NCBI RefSeq assembly: GCF_001700505.1
Contig: NZ_MAPV01000130.1
Location: 152-36,377 of the forward strand
Direction of reading: 5' to 3'
Length of the DNA stretch: 36,226 bases
Source of the DNA: Streptomyces mutomycini
GTDB lineage: Bacteria; Actinomycetota; Actinomycetes; Streptomycetales; Streptomycetaceae
Notes under the pieces: model-generated
The model's database searches: none
The model's input: the letters and a program-made list of their open reading frames with translations, nothing else
What the model was told of the DNA's origin: nothing
Translations under genes and position numbers: made by a program
Part shown: positions 1 through 7,275 of the stretch, one piece after another
How the letters are laid out: each line of letters starts with the position of its first letter
Position numbering within the stretch: the stretch's first letter is position 1

Positions 1-1083
1 CCTGCGCAGCGGTGCGCGCGGGTCGGCGCCGCGGGCCGCGCCCAGGAGTTCGGCTGCGGCGGACTCCGCCCCTTCCGTCCCGTGCCGCGCGAGCCAGAGA
101 CCGACCTCGGTGCGCGCGGCCTCCTCCGGGTAGTACGCGATCCCGTCGAGGAGGATGTCGGCCCCCTTGTCGACGAGGTCACCGACGGCCGGGGCGTCCA
201 CGCCGGCCTCCAGCATCCGCTCGCGGATGCCGTAGAGACCGAGCGGGGTCAGCCTCACCATGCCGTAGCGGGTGACGTCCTCGTCGTCGGCGGGCGGTGT
301 CGCCTCCTCGCCCTCCTCGGTCAGCAGCGCCTCGTCCACCGGTGTGTAGGCGACGATCCCGATGGGTTCGAGGACCCGGAACTGGTCGTCCAGCCGCATC
401 ATGGCTTCGGAGACCTGCTCCAGGACGTCGTCCGTGGGCTCAGCCATGTCCTCGGGCACCACCATGGACGCGGCGAGGGCGGGCAGCGGCACGGGGCCGT
501 CGGCGGGACCGGCCTCCGAAAGGGTCAGCAGATAGAGATTGGTGAGCACCCCGTCGAGGAATTCGGCCTCCTCCTCCGGGTCCCAGTCGAGGGCGTCGAA
601 GTCGACGCTGCCGTCCTCGCCGATGAGGTCGGCGAAGTCGTCGAAGGCGGGGGCGGTGGCGTCCGCGTGCACCGCCTCCAGGCCGTCGAGCCAGATCGAG
701 AGGACGTCCCCCGGCGATCCGGAGGTCAGCAGGGCAAGGTTCTCGCCGACCGTGACGGTGCCCTCCGCCTCGCCGCCCGCCCCGTCCCCCGCGCTCTCGT
801 CGTCCGGGTCCTCGAAGTCGACGAGCCCCGTGTCGACGGCCAGGCGCCATGCCTCGCTGGCGTACGCCGCACCGTCCTCGTCGTCACCGAGCCCGAGGTG
901 CTCGGCGGCGGCGGGCAACTGCGCGTCGACGAGTTCGCCACCGGCACCCACCCGGGTCCCGGGGCCCGCCCAGCGGGCGAGGCGGACTGCGCGGGCGAGC
1001 AGCGGAGCGGCCAGCGCGTCCCGTGCCAGCTCGGCCTCGGTGTGCAGCCGCACCGGCGGCAGGGAGGGGCGCTCTGCGGACAT
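1..1083 (-). CDS. Acidic hypothetical protein, C-terminus cut by the window edge
   Basis: A reverse-strand frame stays open from the ATG at 1083 to the window edge, giving at least 361 residues. The ATG at 1083 is preferred over an in-frame ATG at 1104 because GAGGAG lies about 8 bases upstream of 1083. The protein is strongly acidic, with long Asp/Glu-rich linkers, and has no signal peptide or membrane segment. An early segment, VRLARWAGPG (about residues 31-40), and a later TPLGLYGIRER segment resemble streptomycete proteins that carry winged-helix-like modules, but I cannot name a family. The downstream end lies outside the window. Coding is well supported by G/C-ending codons and the start site; function is unknown. 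Confidence 0.8.
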   Translation of the reverse strand, partial: MSAERPSLPPVRLHTEAELARDALAAPLLARAVRLARWAGPGTRVGAGGELVDAQLPAAAEHLGLGDDEDGAAYASEAWRLAVDTGLVDFEDPDDESAGDGAGGEAEGTVTVGENLALLTSGSPGDVLSIWLDGLEAVHADATAPAFDDFADLIGEDGSVDFDALDWDPEEEAEFLDGVLTNLYLLTLSEAGPADGPVPLPALAASMVVPEDMAEPTDDVLEQVSEAMMRLDDQFRVLEPIGIVAYTPVDEALLTEEGEEATPPADDEDVTRYGMVRLTPLGLYGIRERMLEAGVDAPAVGDLVDKGADILLDGIAYYPEEAARTEVGLWLARHGTEGAESAAAELLGAARGADPRAPLRR

Positions 1084-1161
1084 CAGGGGGTCTCCTCGGG
1101 GCATGCGCGGGCTGTGTGCAGGGGGCCGGCCCTGTGCGTACGGGTCCTTGGCCGCGGCCCC

Positions 1162-1167
1162 AGCGTA
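1162..1167 (-). promoter_or_regulatory. Possible -10 element for the acidic hypothetical gene
   Basis: On the reverse strand this reads TACGCT, a reasonable streptomycete -10 (TAnnnT), 79 bases before the ATG at 1083. I do not see a good -35 at 17-18 bases, so the call is weak. The rest of the gap from 1084 to 1369 shows no convincing gene. Confidence 0.25.
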
Positions 1168-1369
1168 GACGCATTTCGTACCGTCCCGCCCGGTTCTGCC
1201 ACCACCCCGCCGGGGACCGGCGTCCTGTCGGCCCGCCTTGGCGATGGCAGCGTCGCAACGGGCGCGGCACGGCGGGGAGTTGCACGGTGCGCACCGCCGC
1301 GGCGCGCCCCCTCGGGACGGTACGCGGATCACGGTCCCACGCGTCAGGGGCGCCCTGCGCGGAGGCCGG

Positions 1370-2038
1370 TCATCCGGTCCCCGCCGCCCGCCAGGCGGTC
1401 GTGTTCAGCTCGTCCATCAGGCGTATGTCGTGGCCCTCCAGCGGAAAGACCCGGGCCCCCGTGTCCGGGGCGGCGGCGATCTCCAGGGCGTCGCCCTCGA
1501 TGAGGTCACCGCCCTCCTTGGTGGAGACCCAGGCCAGCGTCGACGTCACCTTGCCCCCGGGCTTCAGCATGACCTCGCGCGGCCCCTCGTCCTTGCCGAA
1601 CATCGAGCCTCCCGCGTTCACGGGGACGGGGATGCGCTCGCCGTCGTCACCCAGCGCGCGGACGGACGGGTAGCCGTGGACGCGGTAGGGCTCCTTCCCG
1701 CAGTTGGTCAGCGTGAGTGTGACGGCGCGGTGGAACATCGCCGTCTGGACGGGCCCCATCTCCACGGCCACGCCGGAGGCGGGGCAGTCGCCGGCCGGTG
1801 CGGCGGGGCCCGGCGCACCCTGGGCGGGGGCGTCCGTCGTGGCCCCCGCGTCCGGGGCGAGCGCGGAGTCCGGTCCGGCCGCGGAGTCCGCCGGCCGCGT
1901 CGTGACGGCCGGGCTCGACGCCGGGGCCGGCTCCCCCTCACCTGCGGGGACGAGGAATCCGGCACAGCCGGAGAGCGTCAGTACGGCGGCCGTGAGCACC
2001 GCCGCCGAGATCGTCTTCCTTACGCGCATGCCGTGCAT
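1370..2038 (-). CDS. Secreted lipoprotein with a DUF4232-like domain
   Basis: This 222-residue protein begins with a classic lipoprotein signal: basic residues (RVRK), a hydrophobic stretch, then lipobox LSGC with the lipid-carrying Cys at residue 25. An Ala/Pro/Ser/Thr-rich low-complexity linker (about residues 30-95) follows and probably spans the cell wall. The C-terminal 125 or so residues (TLTLTNCGKEPYRVHGYPSV onward) fit the actinobacterial DUF4232 beta-sandwich family, whose function is unknown. The start could be the ATG at 2038, preceded by GGGGTGGG, or the in-frame ATG at 2029; both leave the signal peptide intact. It is probably transcribed alone, divergently from dapA. Confidence 0.85.
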   Translation of the reverse strand: MHGMRVRKTISAAVLTAAVLTLSGCAGFLVPAGEGEPAPASSPAVTTRPADSAAGPDSALAPDAGATTDAPAQGAPGPAAPAGDCPASGVAVEMGPVQTAMFHRAVTLTLTNCGKEPYRVHGYPSVRALGDDGERIPVPVNAGGSMFGKDEGPREVMLKPGGKVTSTLAWVSTKEGGDLIEGDALEIAAAPDTGARVFPLEGHDIRLMDELNTTAWRAAGTG

Positions 2039-2169
2039 CCCACCCCTGGAACGATCCGCCGCCAGTCTGTTCGATCATGCCAGACCACTCCCACCGTTCA
2101 GCGTCTCTTCCCCTTCACCCCAAGCAGATCTAAGTGGACCCGTAGGGACCGGGCGCCGAGACTGCGGAG

Positions 2170-3057
2170 ATGACATCCCACTCGGCCAGACCCTTCGGCC
2201 GCACCCTCTGTGCCATGATCACGCCGTTCACCTCCGCGGGTGAACTGGACCTGGACGCCGCCCGCCGGCACGCCGCCCGTCTCGTCGCGGACGGCTGCGA
2301 CGGTCTCGTGCTCAGCGGCACCACCGGCGAGTCACCGACCACGACGGACGAGGAGAAGACCGCCCTGCTGCGGGCCGTCCGGGAGGCCGTCGGCGGGACG
2401 GTCCCGCTGGTCGCGGGCGTCGGCAGTTCCGACACCCGGCACACGGTCCGGCTCGCGCAGGAGGCCGAGGCGGCGGGCGCGGACGGGCTGCTCGTGGTGA
2501 CCCCGTACTACAGCCGTCCGCCGCAGGCCGCCGTGGAGGCGCACTTCCTCCGGGTCGCGGAGGCCACCGGCATCGGGCTGATGCTGTACGACATCCCGGG
2601 CCGCACCGGCACGAGGATCGAACCGGCGACGCTGCTGCGCCTGGCGGAGCACCCGCGCGTCCTGGCGGTCAAGGACTGCTCGTACGACCTGCTCGCGGCC
2701 ACCGGGGTGATGGCGCGGACCTCACTGGCGTACTACTCGGGCTGCGAGGAGCTGAACCTCCCGCTGTACGCCCTGGGCGCGGCCGGCTACGTCAGCACGG
2801 TCGCCAACGTGGCCCCGCGTCAGATGCGGTCCGTACTGGACGCGTTCGACGCCGGCGACACCGCGGAGGCCGCCCGCCTCAACGGGCTCACCGCCCCCCT
2901 CATCGAGGCGATGATGGCCGCGGGCCTGCCCGGCACGGTCACGGCGAAGGCGCTCCTGGACGCGGGCCGGGTCCGGGAACCGCTGCAGCCCGCCGACCGC
3001 GAGGCGGTCGACGGGCTGCGCGGGGTGTACGGGGAACTCCTGGCCGCTACCGGCTAG
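2170..3057 (+). CDS. dapA: 4-hydroxy-tetrahydrodipicolinate synthase (DapA)
   Basis: DapA condenses pyruvate with aspartate semialdehyde, the first committed step to diaminopimelate and lysine. The 295-residue length is normal for this TIM-barrel family. The hallmarks are visible: GTTGE at residues 50-54, the TPYYSRP loop (Y114), the catalytic tyrosine in YDIPGRTG (Y140), and the Schiff-base lysine in VKDCS (K168). A stop at 2143 limits the start to ATG 2170 or an internal ATG at 2215. The longer form is favoured because family members carry the [10 protein letters not shown] lead-in. The GGAG directly abuts the ATG, so the ribosome site is poor and a leaderless or short-leader mRNA is possible. 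Streptomycetes carry DapA paralogues, so a related lyase/synthase activity cannot be excluded. It converges on dapD. Confidence 0.93.
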   Translation: MTSHSARPFGRTLCAMITPFTSAGELDLDAARRHAARLVADGCDGLVLSGTTGESPTTTDEEKTALLRAVREAVGGTVPLVAGVGSSDTRHTVRLAQEAEAAGADGLLVVTPYYSRPPQAAVEAHFLRVAEATGIGLMLYDIPGRTGTRIEPATLLRLAEHPRVLAVKDCSYDLLAATGVMARTSLAYYSGCEELNLPLYALGAAGYVSTVANVAPRQMRSVLDAFDAGDTAEAARLNGLTAPLIEAMMAAGLPGTVTAKALLDAGRVREPLQPADREAVDGLRGVYGELLAATG

Positions 3058-4052
3058 TTGTGGCTGTGCAGCACGTCGTTGAGCCCGTCCCACACCGCGT
3101 TGTTCGGGCGGGCCTCGACGGCTCCGGTGACCGAGTTGCGGCGGAAGAGGATGTTCGAGGCGCCGGACAGCTCACGTGCCTTGACGACCTGCCCGTCCGG
3201 CATCGTCACCCGGGTGCCGGCCGTGACGTACAGCCCGGCCTCGACGACGCACTCGTCGCCGAGCGCGATCCCGATGCCGGCCTCGGCGCCGATCAGGCAG
3301 CGCTGTCCGATGACGATGCGCTCCTTGCCGCCGCCCGACAGCATGCCCATGGTGGACGCGCCGCCGCCGATGTCGGACCCGTCGCCGACCACGACGCCCG
3401 CGGAGATGCGGCCCTCGACCATGGAGGTGCCGAGGGTGCCCGCGTTGAAGTTGACGAAGCCCTCGTGCATCACGGTCGTGCCCGAGGCCAGGTGCGCCCC
3501 GAGCCTGACCCGGTCGGCGTCGGCGATGCGCACACCCTTGGGCGCGACGTAGTCCGTCATCCGGGGGAACTTGTCCACCGAGGTGACCTGGAGGTGGAGG
3601 CCCTCGGCGCGCGCGTTGAGCCGGACCTTCTCCAGGTCGTCGACGGCCACCGGGCCGAGCGAGGTCCAGGCGACGTTCGCGAGGAAACCGAAGATGCCGT
3701 CGAGGTTCTGCCCGTGGGGCTGGACGAGCCGGTGCGAGAGCAGGTGGAGACGCAGGTAGGTGTCGTGCGCGTCGAGGGGCTTGTCGTCGAGCGAGGAGAT
3801 GACCGTGGCCACGGCGACGACCTCCACCCCGCGTCGGGCGTCCACACCGATGGCCCTGGCCGCACCCTCGCCGAGGCGGTTCACCGCCTCGTCCGCGCCG
3901 AGGCGCTGCGTCCCCGCCGGTCCGGGGTCGGCGACGAGCTCGGGGGCGGGGAACCAGGTGTCGAGGACGGTGCCGTCACCGGCGATGGTGGCGAGGCCGG
4001 CGGCGACGGCGCCGGTGGTGCGGGCGGAGCCCTGGGAAGTCGTGTCGGTCAT
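3054..4052 (-). CDS. dapD: Tetrahydrodipicolinate N-succinyltransferase (DapD)
   Basis: DapD transfers succinyl from succinyl-CoA to tetrahydrodipicolinate in the succinylase branch of diaminopimelate synthesis. At 332 residues it matches the longer actinobacterial type rather than the E. coli type. An N-terminal alpha/beta region precedes a left-handed beta-helix of imperfect hexapeptide repeats starting near residue 173 ([13 protein letters not shown]) and running to about 290. [10 protein letters not shown] (E213) is at the position of the proposed catalytic acid in actinobacterial DapD. The C-terminal part is rich in polar residues. The start is ATG 4052, with only a weak AGG upstream. 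Its stop codon shares bases with that of dapA. Confidence 0.93.
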   Translation of the reverse strand: MTDTTSQGSARTTGAVAAGLATIAGDGTVLDTWFPAPELVADPGPAGTQRLGADEAVNRLGEGAARAIGVDARRGVEVVAVATVISSLDDKPLDAHDTYLRLHLLSHRLVQPHGQNLDGIFGFLANVAWTSLGPVAVDDLEKVRLNARAEGLHLQVTSVDKFPRMTDYVAPKGVRIADADRVRLGAHLASGTTVMHEGFVNFNAGTLGTSMVEGRISAGVVVGDGSDIGGGASTMGMLSGGGKERIVIGQRCLIGAEAGIGIALGDECVVEAGLYVTAGTRVTMPDGQVVKARELSGASNILFRRNSVTGAVEARPNNAVWDGLNDVLHSHN

Positions 4053-4095
4053 GAACAGAACCTAACCGCCCGAGCCCCGCGCGGGCGAACCGGTC

Positions 4096-4707
4096 TCAGC
4101 TGCCGGAGGTCTGTCCGGCGTCCGGCGCCCCGGGGTTCGCCGCACCGCCGGACCGGCGCCGGCGGTCCGCCCCGTCCACGACCCTGGCCAGCATCTCCCG
4201 GGTGTACTCCGGGTCGAAGTCGCCCCCGGTGAGCAGCACCTGGAGGCTGATCCCGTCCAGCAGGGCCGTGAGCGCCCGTGCGGTGGCCGGGTCGGTGCGA
4301 TCGGCGATCAGCACGGCCAGGGCGTCGGCCCACTCGGCGGCCACCGGCTGCAGGGCGGGCCGGCGCAGGGCAGCGAGGTACAGCTCGTACTCCAGCGCGA
4401 GCGGGCCTCGCCCCGCCGCGAACCACTCCCCCAGCAGCCGGGTGAGCTCGTCGGCGAGCGGGACCGCGGGATCGGAGAAGTACGGACTCTCCCGCACCGT
4501 CCTCGCGAAGCTCTCGTTGCACCGGCGCAGGGCTGCGACCAGCAGTTCGTCGAGGGAGGCGAAGTGATACGTCGTGGAGCCGAGCGGTACATCGGCCTCG
4601 GCGGCCACGGTGCGGTGGCTGAGACCCCCGATGCCCCGGTCCGCGACGACACGGATCGCCGCGTCGATGATGCGCTCGCGCCGCTCGGGGTCGTACCGCC
4701 GGACCAT
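4096..4707 (-). CDS. TetR-family transcriptional repressor, probably of the adjacent SMR pump
   Basis: This 203-residue protein has an N-terminal TetR DNA-binding domain: RRERIIDAAIRVVADRGIGG, then the helix-turn-helix around residues 29-49 (LSHRTVAAEADVPLGSTTYH), followed by FASLDELLVAAL. The C-terminal two thirds is the divergent ligand-binding and dimerisation domain. The tail (from about residue 180) is Arg/Gly/Pro-rich and probably disordered. The ATG at 4707 overlaps the SMR stop by one base (TGATG), implying translational coupling. Known SMR-TetR pairs (QacR-like logic) suggest repression of the pump with cationic ligands as inducers; that is inference. Candidate operators lie at 5030-5063. 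Confidence 0.9.
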   Translation of the reverse strand: MVRRYDPERRERIIDAAIRVVADRGIGGLSHRTVAAEADVPLGSTTYHFASLDELLVAALRRCNESFARTVRESPYFSDPAVPLADELTRLLGEWFAAGRGPLALEYELYLAALRRPALQPVAAEWADALAVLIADRTDPATARALTALLDGISLQVLLTGGDFDPEYTREMLARVVDGADRRRRSGGAANPGAPDAGQTSGS

Positions 4708-5027
4708 CAGTGCGCTCCTCCGAGATTGAGGACGACGACCCCCGCGATGACCAGGGCGATGCCGGCCAGCTTGGCGAGCCCCGCCGGTTCCCCCATCCAG
4801 AGGATGCCGATGGCGGCGACCGCCGCGGTGCCCGCACCCGCCCAGATGGCATAGGCGGTGCCGACCGAGAGCGTCTTGAGGGTCTGGGCGAGCAGCGCGA
4901 AGGCCAGCACATAGCCCACGACCGTGACGACCGAGGGCCACAGCCGGGTGAATCCCTCGCTGTACTTCATGGCCGTCGTGCCGGCCACCTCCGCCGCGAT
5001 GGCCGCGGCCAGCAGTGCGTATCCCAT
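4707..5027 (-). CDS. Small multidrug resistance (SMR/EmrE-like) efflux protein
   Basis: At 106 residues with four membrane helices (about 3-20, 33-50, 57-78, 85-103), this fits the SMR family. These proteins act as antiparallel dimers that exchange protons for quaternary ammonium compounds, guanidinium or polyamines. The essential membrane glutamate is E13 in AIAAEVAGTTAMKYSEGFT, almost the EmrE signature. The GTAYAIWAGAGTA motif in helix 3 is also typical. The ATG at 5027 gives the canonical MGYALL start; a much longer upstream in-frame extension is soluble and Cys-rich and was rejected. The single gene is followed at once by its presumed TetR regulator, so this is probably a homodimer. The guanidinium exporter subtype cannot be separated from the promiscuous type by eye. 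Confidence 0.92.
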   Translation of the reverse strand: MGYALLAAAIAAEVAGTTAMKYSEGFTRLWPSVVTVVGYVLAFALLAQTLKTLSVGTAYAIWAGAGTAAVAAIGILWMGEPAGLAKLAGIALVIAGVVVLNLGGAH

Positions 5028-5029
5028 GC

Positions 5030-5063
5030 GTACGAGCGTACACAGCGTTGCGTACAGCTGTAC
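5030..5063. promoter_or_regulatory. Paired GTAC palindromes, candidate TetR operators
   Basis: Two inverted repeats sit just before the SMR start codon: GTACG-AG-CGTAC at 5030-5041 and the perfect 12-mer GTACAGCTGTAC at 5052-5063. Their centres are 22 bases apart, about two helical turns, so two dimers could bind the same face. They lie at -3 to -36 relative to the ATG, where a repressor would block transcription or initiation. Confidence 0.6.
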
Positions 5064-5180
5064 ACACCGCGTGTGCGCACCCTCGGCGCCCGGGCGGGAT
5101 TCCGGGACACCCCGGGACGCTACGGTGTCCGCACCGGTAGGACCGGCAGACGAACAGACCGTACGAACAACGGAGCAGTG

Positions 5181-6347
5181 GTGGCGCACGACGCAGGGTG
5201 GGGCGGTGGCGCCTACGGGGGCGCACCGTACGGCGGAGGCCCGTACGGCGGAGGTCCGTACGGCGGGCCGCCGGGTTGGGGCGGCTGGGTGCCGCCACCG
5301 AAGCCGGGGGTGATACCCCTCGCCCCCCTGGGGCTGGGGGACGTGCTGGGCGGGGCGTTCTCGACGATGGGCAGGTACTGGAAGCAGCTGTTCGGCATGG
5401 CCGCCGCGCTCTACGGCGGCGCCGCGCTCCTGATGGCGGCGGCGGTGGCCATCGCCTACTCCGCCGTCTCCGACCGCCTGGAACGGGTCGTCTCCCTCGA
5501 CTACGGCGAGGAGGCCTCGTCCGCGGACCTCGTTCCGCTCGTGACCGCGGGCGGTGTCCTGGTACTGCTGGGCATCGTCACCATGGCGATCGTCTCCGGC
5601 CTGGTGTACGCCGCGGTCCCCACTGTGCTGCAGGAGGCGGTCCTGGGCAGGCCCATCACCTTCGCGGCGGTGTGGCGCAAGGCATGGGCCCGCGTGTTCC
5701 CCGTGATCGGTGCCCTGATCCTCACCGCCCTGGTCGCGATCGTGCCCGTGCTGCTCCTGACGACGGCCCTCATCACGGCGATGGTCAGCGCCATCACCAT
5801 GGCCAGCGGTGGCGGCTCCGCCATCGCCATCAGCGTCGGCGTCATCGGCGCGCTGATCACGGGACCGCTCGCCGTCTGGCTCTGGACAAAGGTCTGCCTG
5901 GCACCGGCTGTCGTGGTCTTCGAGGGCCAGGGGCCCGTCGCCGCCCTGCGCCGCTCGGCCCAGCTGGTGCGCGGCGACTGGTGGCGGATCTTCGGCATCA
6001 CCCTGCTGGCCGGCCTGATGGCCGCGGTGGCCGGCTACGTCGTCCAGATCCCGTTCTCGGTCCTCGGCGTGTTCCCCGCCATGATCGGTTCCGCGTCACT
6101 GGAGGACGACCCGAGCCCCACGGCGGTCGTGGTCGCGATGAGCGGCTATCTGATCGCGACCGTGCTGGGCGGGCTGGTGAGCCAGATCATCTCGGCGACG
6201 TTCCCGCAGCTGGTGACCGGCCTGCTCTACGTCGACCGGCGGATCCGGACCGAGGACCTGGTCCCGGTACTGGCCGAGGCCGCCGGCGTCCCCGCCCAGG
6301 GCCCCCACCCGCCACCGCCGTACGGGGGCGTCGCCCCGCAGTGGTGA
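5181..6347 (+). CDS. Multi-spanning membrane protein with Gly/Tyr/Pro-rich N-terminus
   Basis: The protein has 388 residues from GTG 5181, which has GGAG five bases upstream (a GTG at 5178 would be too close). Residues 1-45 are a disordered Gly/Tyr/Pro/Trp-rich head with PYGGG repeats. After PLGLGDVLGGAFSTMGRYWKQ come about six hydrophobic helices (approximately residues 65-90, 115-140, 165-195, 205-230, 260-290, 310-345). A soluble Pro-rich tail ends in YGGVAPQW. The layout matches actinobacterial proteins loosely annotated as glycerophosphoryl diester phosphodiesterase membrane-domain proteins; no phosphodiesterase motif is present, so I assign no enzymatic role. It is divergent from the SMR operon and ends before a strong terminator. 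Confidence 0.82.
   Translation: MAHDAGWGGGAYGGAPYGGGPYGGGPYGGPPGWGGWVPPPKPGVIPLAPLGLGDVLGGAFSTMGRYWKQLFGMAAALYGGAALLMAAAVAIAYSAVSDRLERVVSLDYGEEASSADLVPLVTAGGVLVLLGIVTMAIVSGLVYAAVPTVLQEAVLGRPITFAAVWRKAWARVFPVIGALILTALVAIVPVLLLTTALITAMVSAITMASGGGSAIAISVGVIGALITGPLAVWLWTKVCLAPAVVVFEGQGPVAALRRSAQLVRGDWWRIFGITLLAGLMAAVAGYVVQIPFSVLGVFPAMIGSASLEDDPSPTAVVVAMSGYLIATVLGGLVSQIISATFPQLVTGLLYVDRRIRTEDLVPVLAEAAGVPAQGPHPPPPYGGVAPQW
5224..5265 (+). repeat. 15-bp tandem repeat encoding PYGGG
   Basis: The unit CCGTACGGCGGAGGY starts at 5224 and again at 5239, with a partial third copy from 5254. The copies are nearly identical at DNA level and in frame, encoding consecutive Pro-Tyr-Gly-Gly-Gly units, as expected for expansion by slippage. 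Confidence 0.85.
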
Positions 6348-6352
6348 CCGGC

Positions 6353-6385
6353 GACGGCCCGCCCGGTGACGCCGGGCGGGCCGTC
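6353..6385 (+). terminator. Rho-independent-like hairpin after the membrane protein gene
   Basis: A perfect 14-bp stem (GACGGCCCGCCCGG and its complement) closes a 5-base loop, starting six bases after the stop codon. No U-tract follows, as is usual in Streptomyces. Confidence 0.85.
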
Positions 6386-6422
6386 ACACGCGTGGCTGCC
6401 CGCCGGGCGGGCGGCAAACGCG

Positions 6423-6455
6423 TGACGGCTCCCGGCACAGTGCCGGGAGCCGTCA
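6423..6455 (-). terminator. Terminator hairpin at the end of the suf operon
   Basis: A perfect 15-bp stem (TGACGGCTCCCGGCA paired with its complement) closes a CAG loop. It lies 14 bases beyond the last suf gene and back to back with the hairpin at 6353-6385. It would also work in the opposite direction, insulating the two convergent units. Confidence 0.85.
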
Positions 6456-6468
6456 GCGAAGGCGTGGA

Positions 6469-6807
6469 TCAGACGTTGAAGCCGAGCGCGCGAAGCTGCT
6501 CACGGCCGTCGTCGGTGATCTTGTCCGGGCCCCACGGCGGCATCCAGACCCAGTTGATCCGCAGCTCGTTGACGATGCCGTCCGTCGCGGACTTCGCCTG
6601 GTCCTCGATGACATCGGTCAGCGGACAGGCCGCGGACGTCAGGGTCATGTCGAGGGTGGCGATGTTGGCGTCGTCCACGTGGATGCCGTAGATCAGGCCG
6701 AGGTTGACGACGTCGATGCCCAGCTCGGGGTCGACCACGTCGTACAGCGCCTCGCGAACCTCCTCCTCGGAGGCCGGCTTGATGGTAAGAGTCTCGTTCT
6801 CGCTCAT
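6469..6807 (-). CDS. sufT: SufT/DUF59-type Fe-S assembly factor
   Basis: This 112-residue protein belongs to the MIP18/PaaD/DUF59 family, which assists maturation of Fe-S proteins. The family signature DPELGIDVVNLGLIY is at residues 26-40, and the conserved reactive cysteine is in TSAACPLT (C61). It is the last gene of the suf operon, and its ATG overlaps the sufU stop by four bases (ATGA), so it should be translationally coupled. The name SufT is by family and position; the exact client proteins are unknown. Confidence 0.9.
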   Translation of the reverse strand: MSENETLTIKPASEEEVREALYDVVDPELGIDVVNLGLIYGIHVDDANIATLDMTLTSAACPLTDVIEDQAKSATDGIVNELRINWVWMPPWGPDKITDDGREQLRALGFNV

Positions 6808-7259
6808 GCCGTCTTCCCTTCGGACAGCGCCTGCGCCGTCGCGTCCTTCCACGCCATCCAGCTCAGCAGCGCGCACTTGACCCGGGCCGGGTACTTGGAG
6901 ACACCGGCGAACGCGACCGCGTCCTCCAGCACCTCCTCCATCGTGTCGTCCGGCTCCAGCTGACCCTTGGACTGCATCAGTTCCAGGAAGGTCTCCTGGA
7001 TCTTCTGCGCCTCGCCGAGCTGCTTGCCGACCAGCAGCTCGTTGAGCACGGAGGCGCTGGCCTGGCTGATGGAGCAGCCCTGGCCCTCGTAACTGACGTC
7101 GGCGATGGTCTCGCCGTCGTACTTCACGCGGAGCGTGATCTCGTCGCCGCACGTCGGGTTGACGTGGTGCACCTCGGCGTCGCCGTCCCGCAGGCCACGC
7201 CCGTGGGGGTGCTTGTAGTGGTCCAGGATCACTTCCTGGTACATGGAGTCAAGCTTCAC
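6804..7259 (-). CDS. sufU: SufU, zinc-dependent sulfurtransferase / Fe-S assembly protein
   Basis: SufU accepts persulfide sulfur from SufS and relays it to the SufBCD scaffold. In this 151-residue protein the conserved zinc ligands are visible: C37 and D39 in NPTCGDEI, C62 in QGCSISQ, and C129 in RVKCALLSW. The insertion typical of Gram-positive SufU relative to IscU is present between the second and third cysteines. The start is GTG 7259, with a GAGGG roughly ten bases upstream; the ATG five codons later is less likely because it lacks a ribosome site. It follows sufS by 16 bases. No sufE is present, consistent with SufU being the sulfur acceptor. Confidence 0.95.
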   Translation of the reverse strand: MKLDSMYQEVILDHYKHPHGRGLRDGDAEVHHVNPTCGDEITLRVKYDGETIADVSYEGQGCSISQASASVLNELLVGKQLGEAQKIQETFLELMQSKGQLEPDDTMEEVLEDAVAFAGVSKYPARVKCALLSWMAWKDATAQALSEGKTA

Positions 7260-7275
7260 CAGTCAACCCTCGCCC

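Noticed and set aside
82..1503. A forward frame of about 470 codons across the left end
   Set aside because: The reverse frame from 1083 has a good ribosome site and better codon use; the forward one is its shadow.
2039..2169. A lysine riboswitch before dapA
   Set aside because: The gap is too short and shows no conserved L-box helices; the start looks leaderless or short-leader.
4710..5180. An N-terminal extension of the forward membrane protein from 4710
   Set aside because: It is antisense to the SMR gene, and a well-placed GGAG supports GTG 5181.
5028..5189. A longer N-terminus for the SMR protein
   Set aside because: It would give a polar Cys-containing extension that no SMR protein has, and would run through the operator palindromes.
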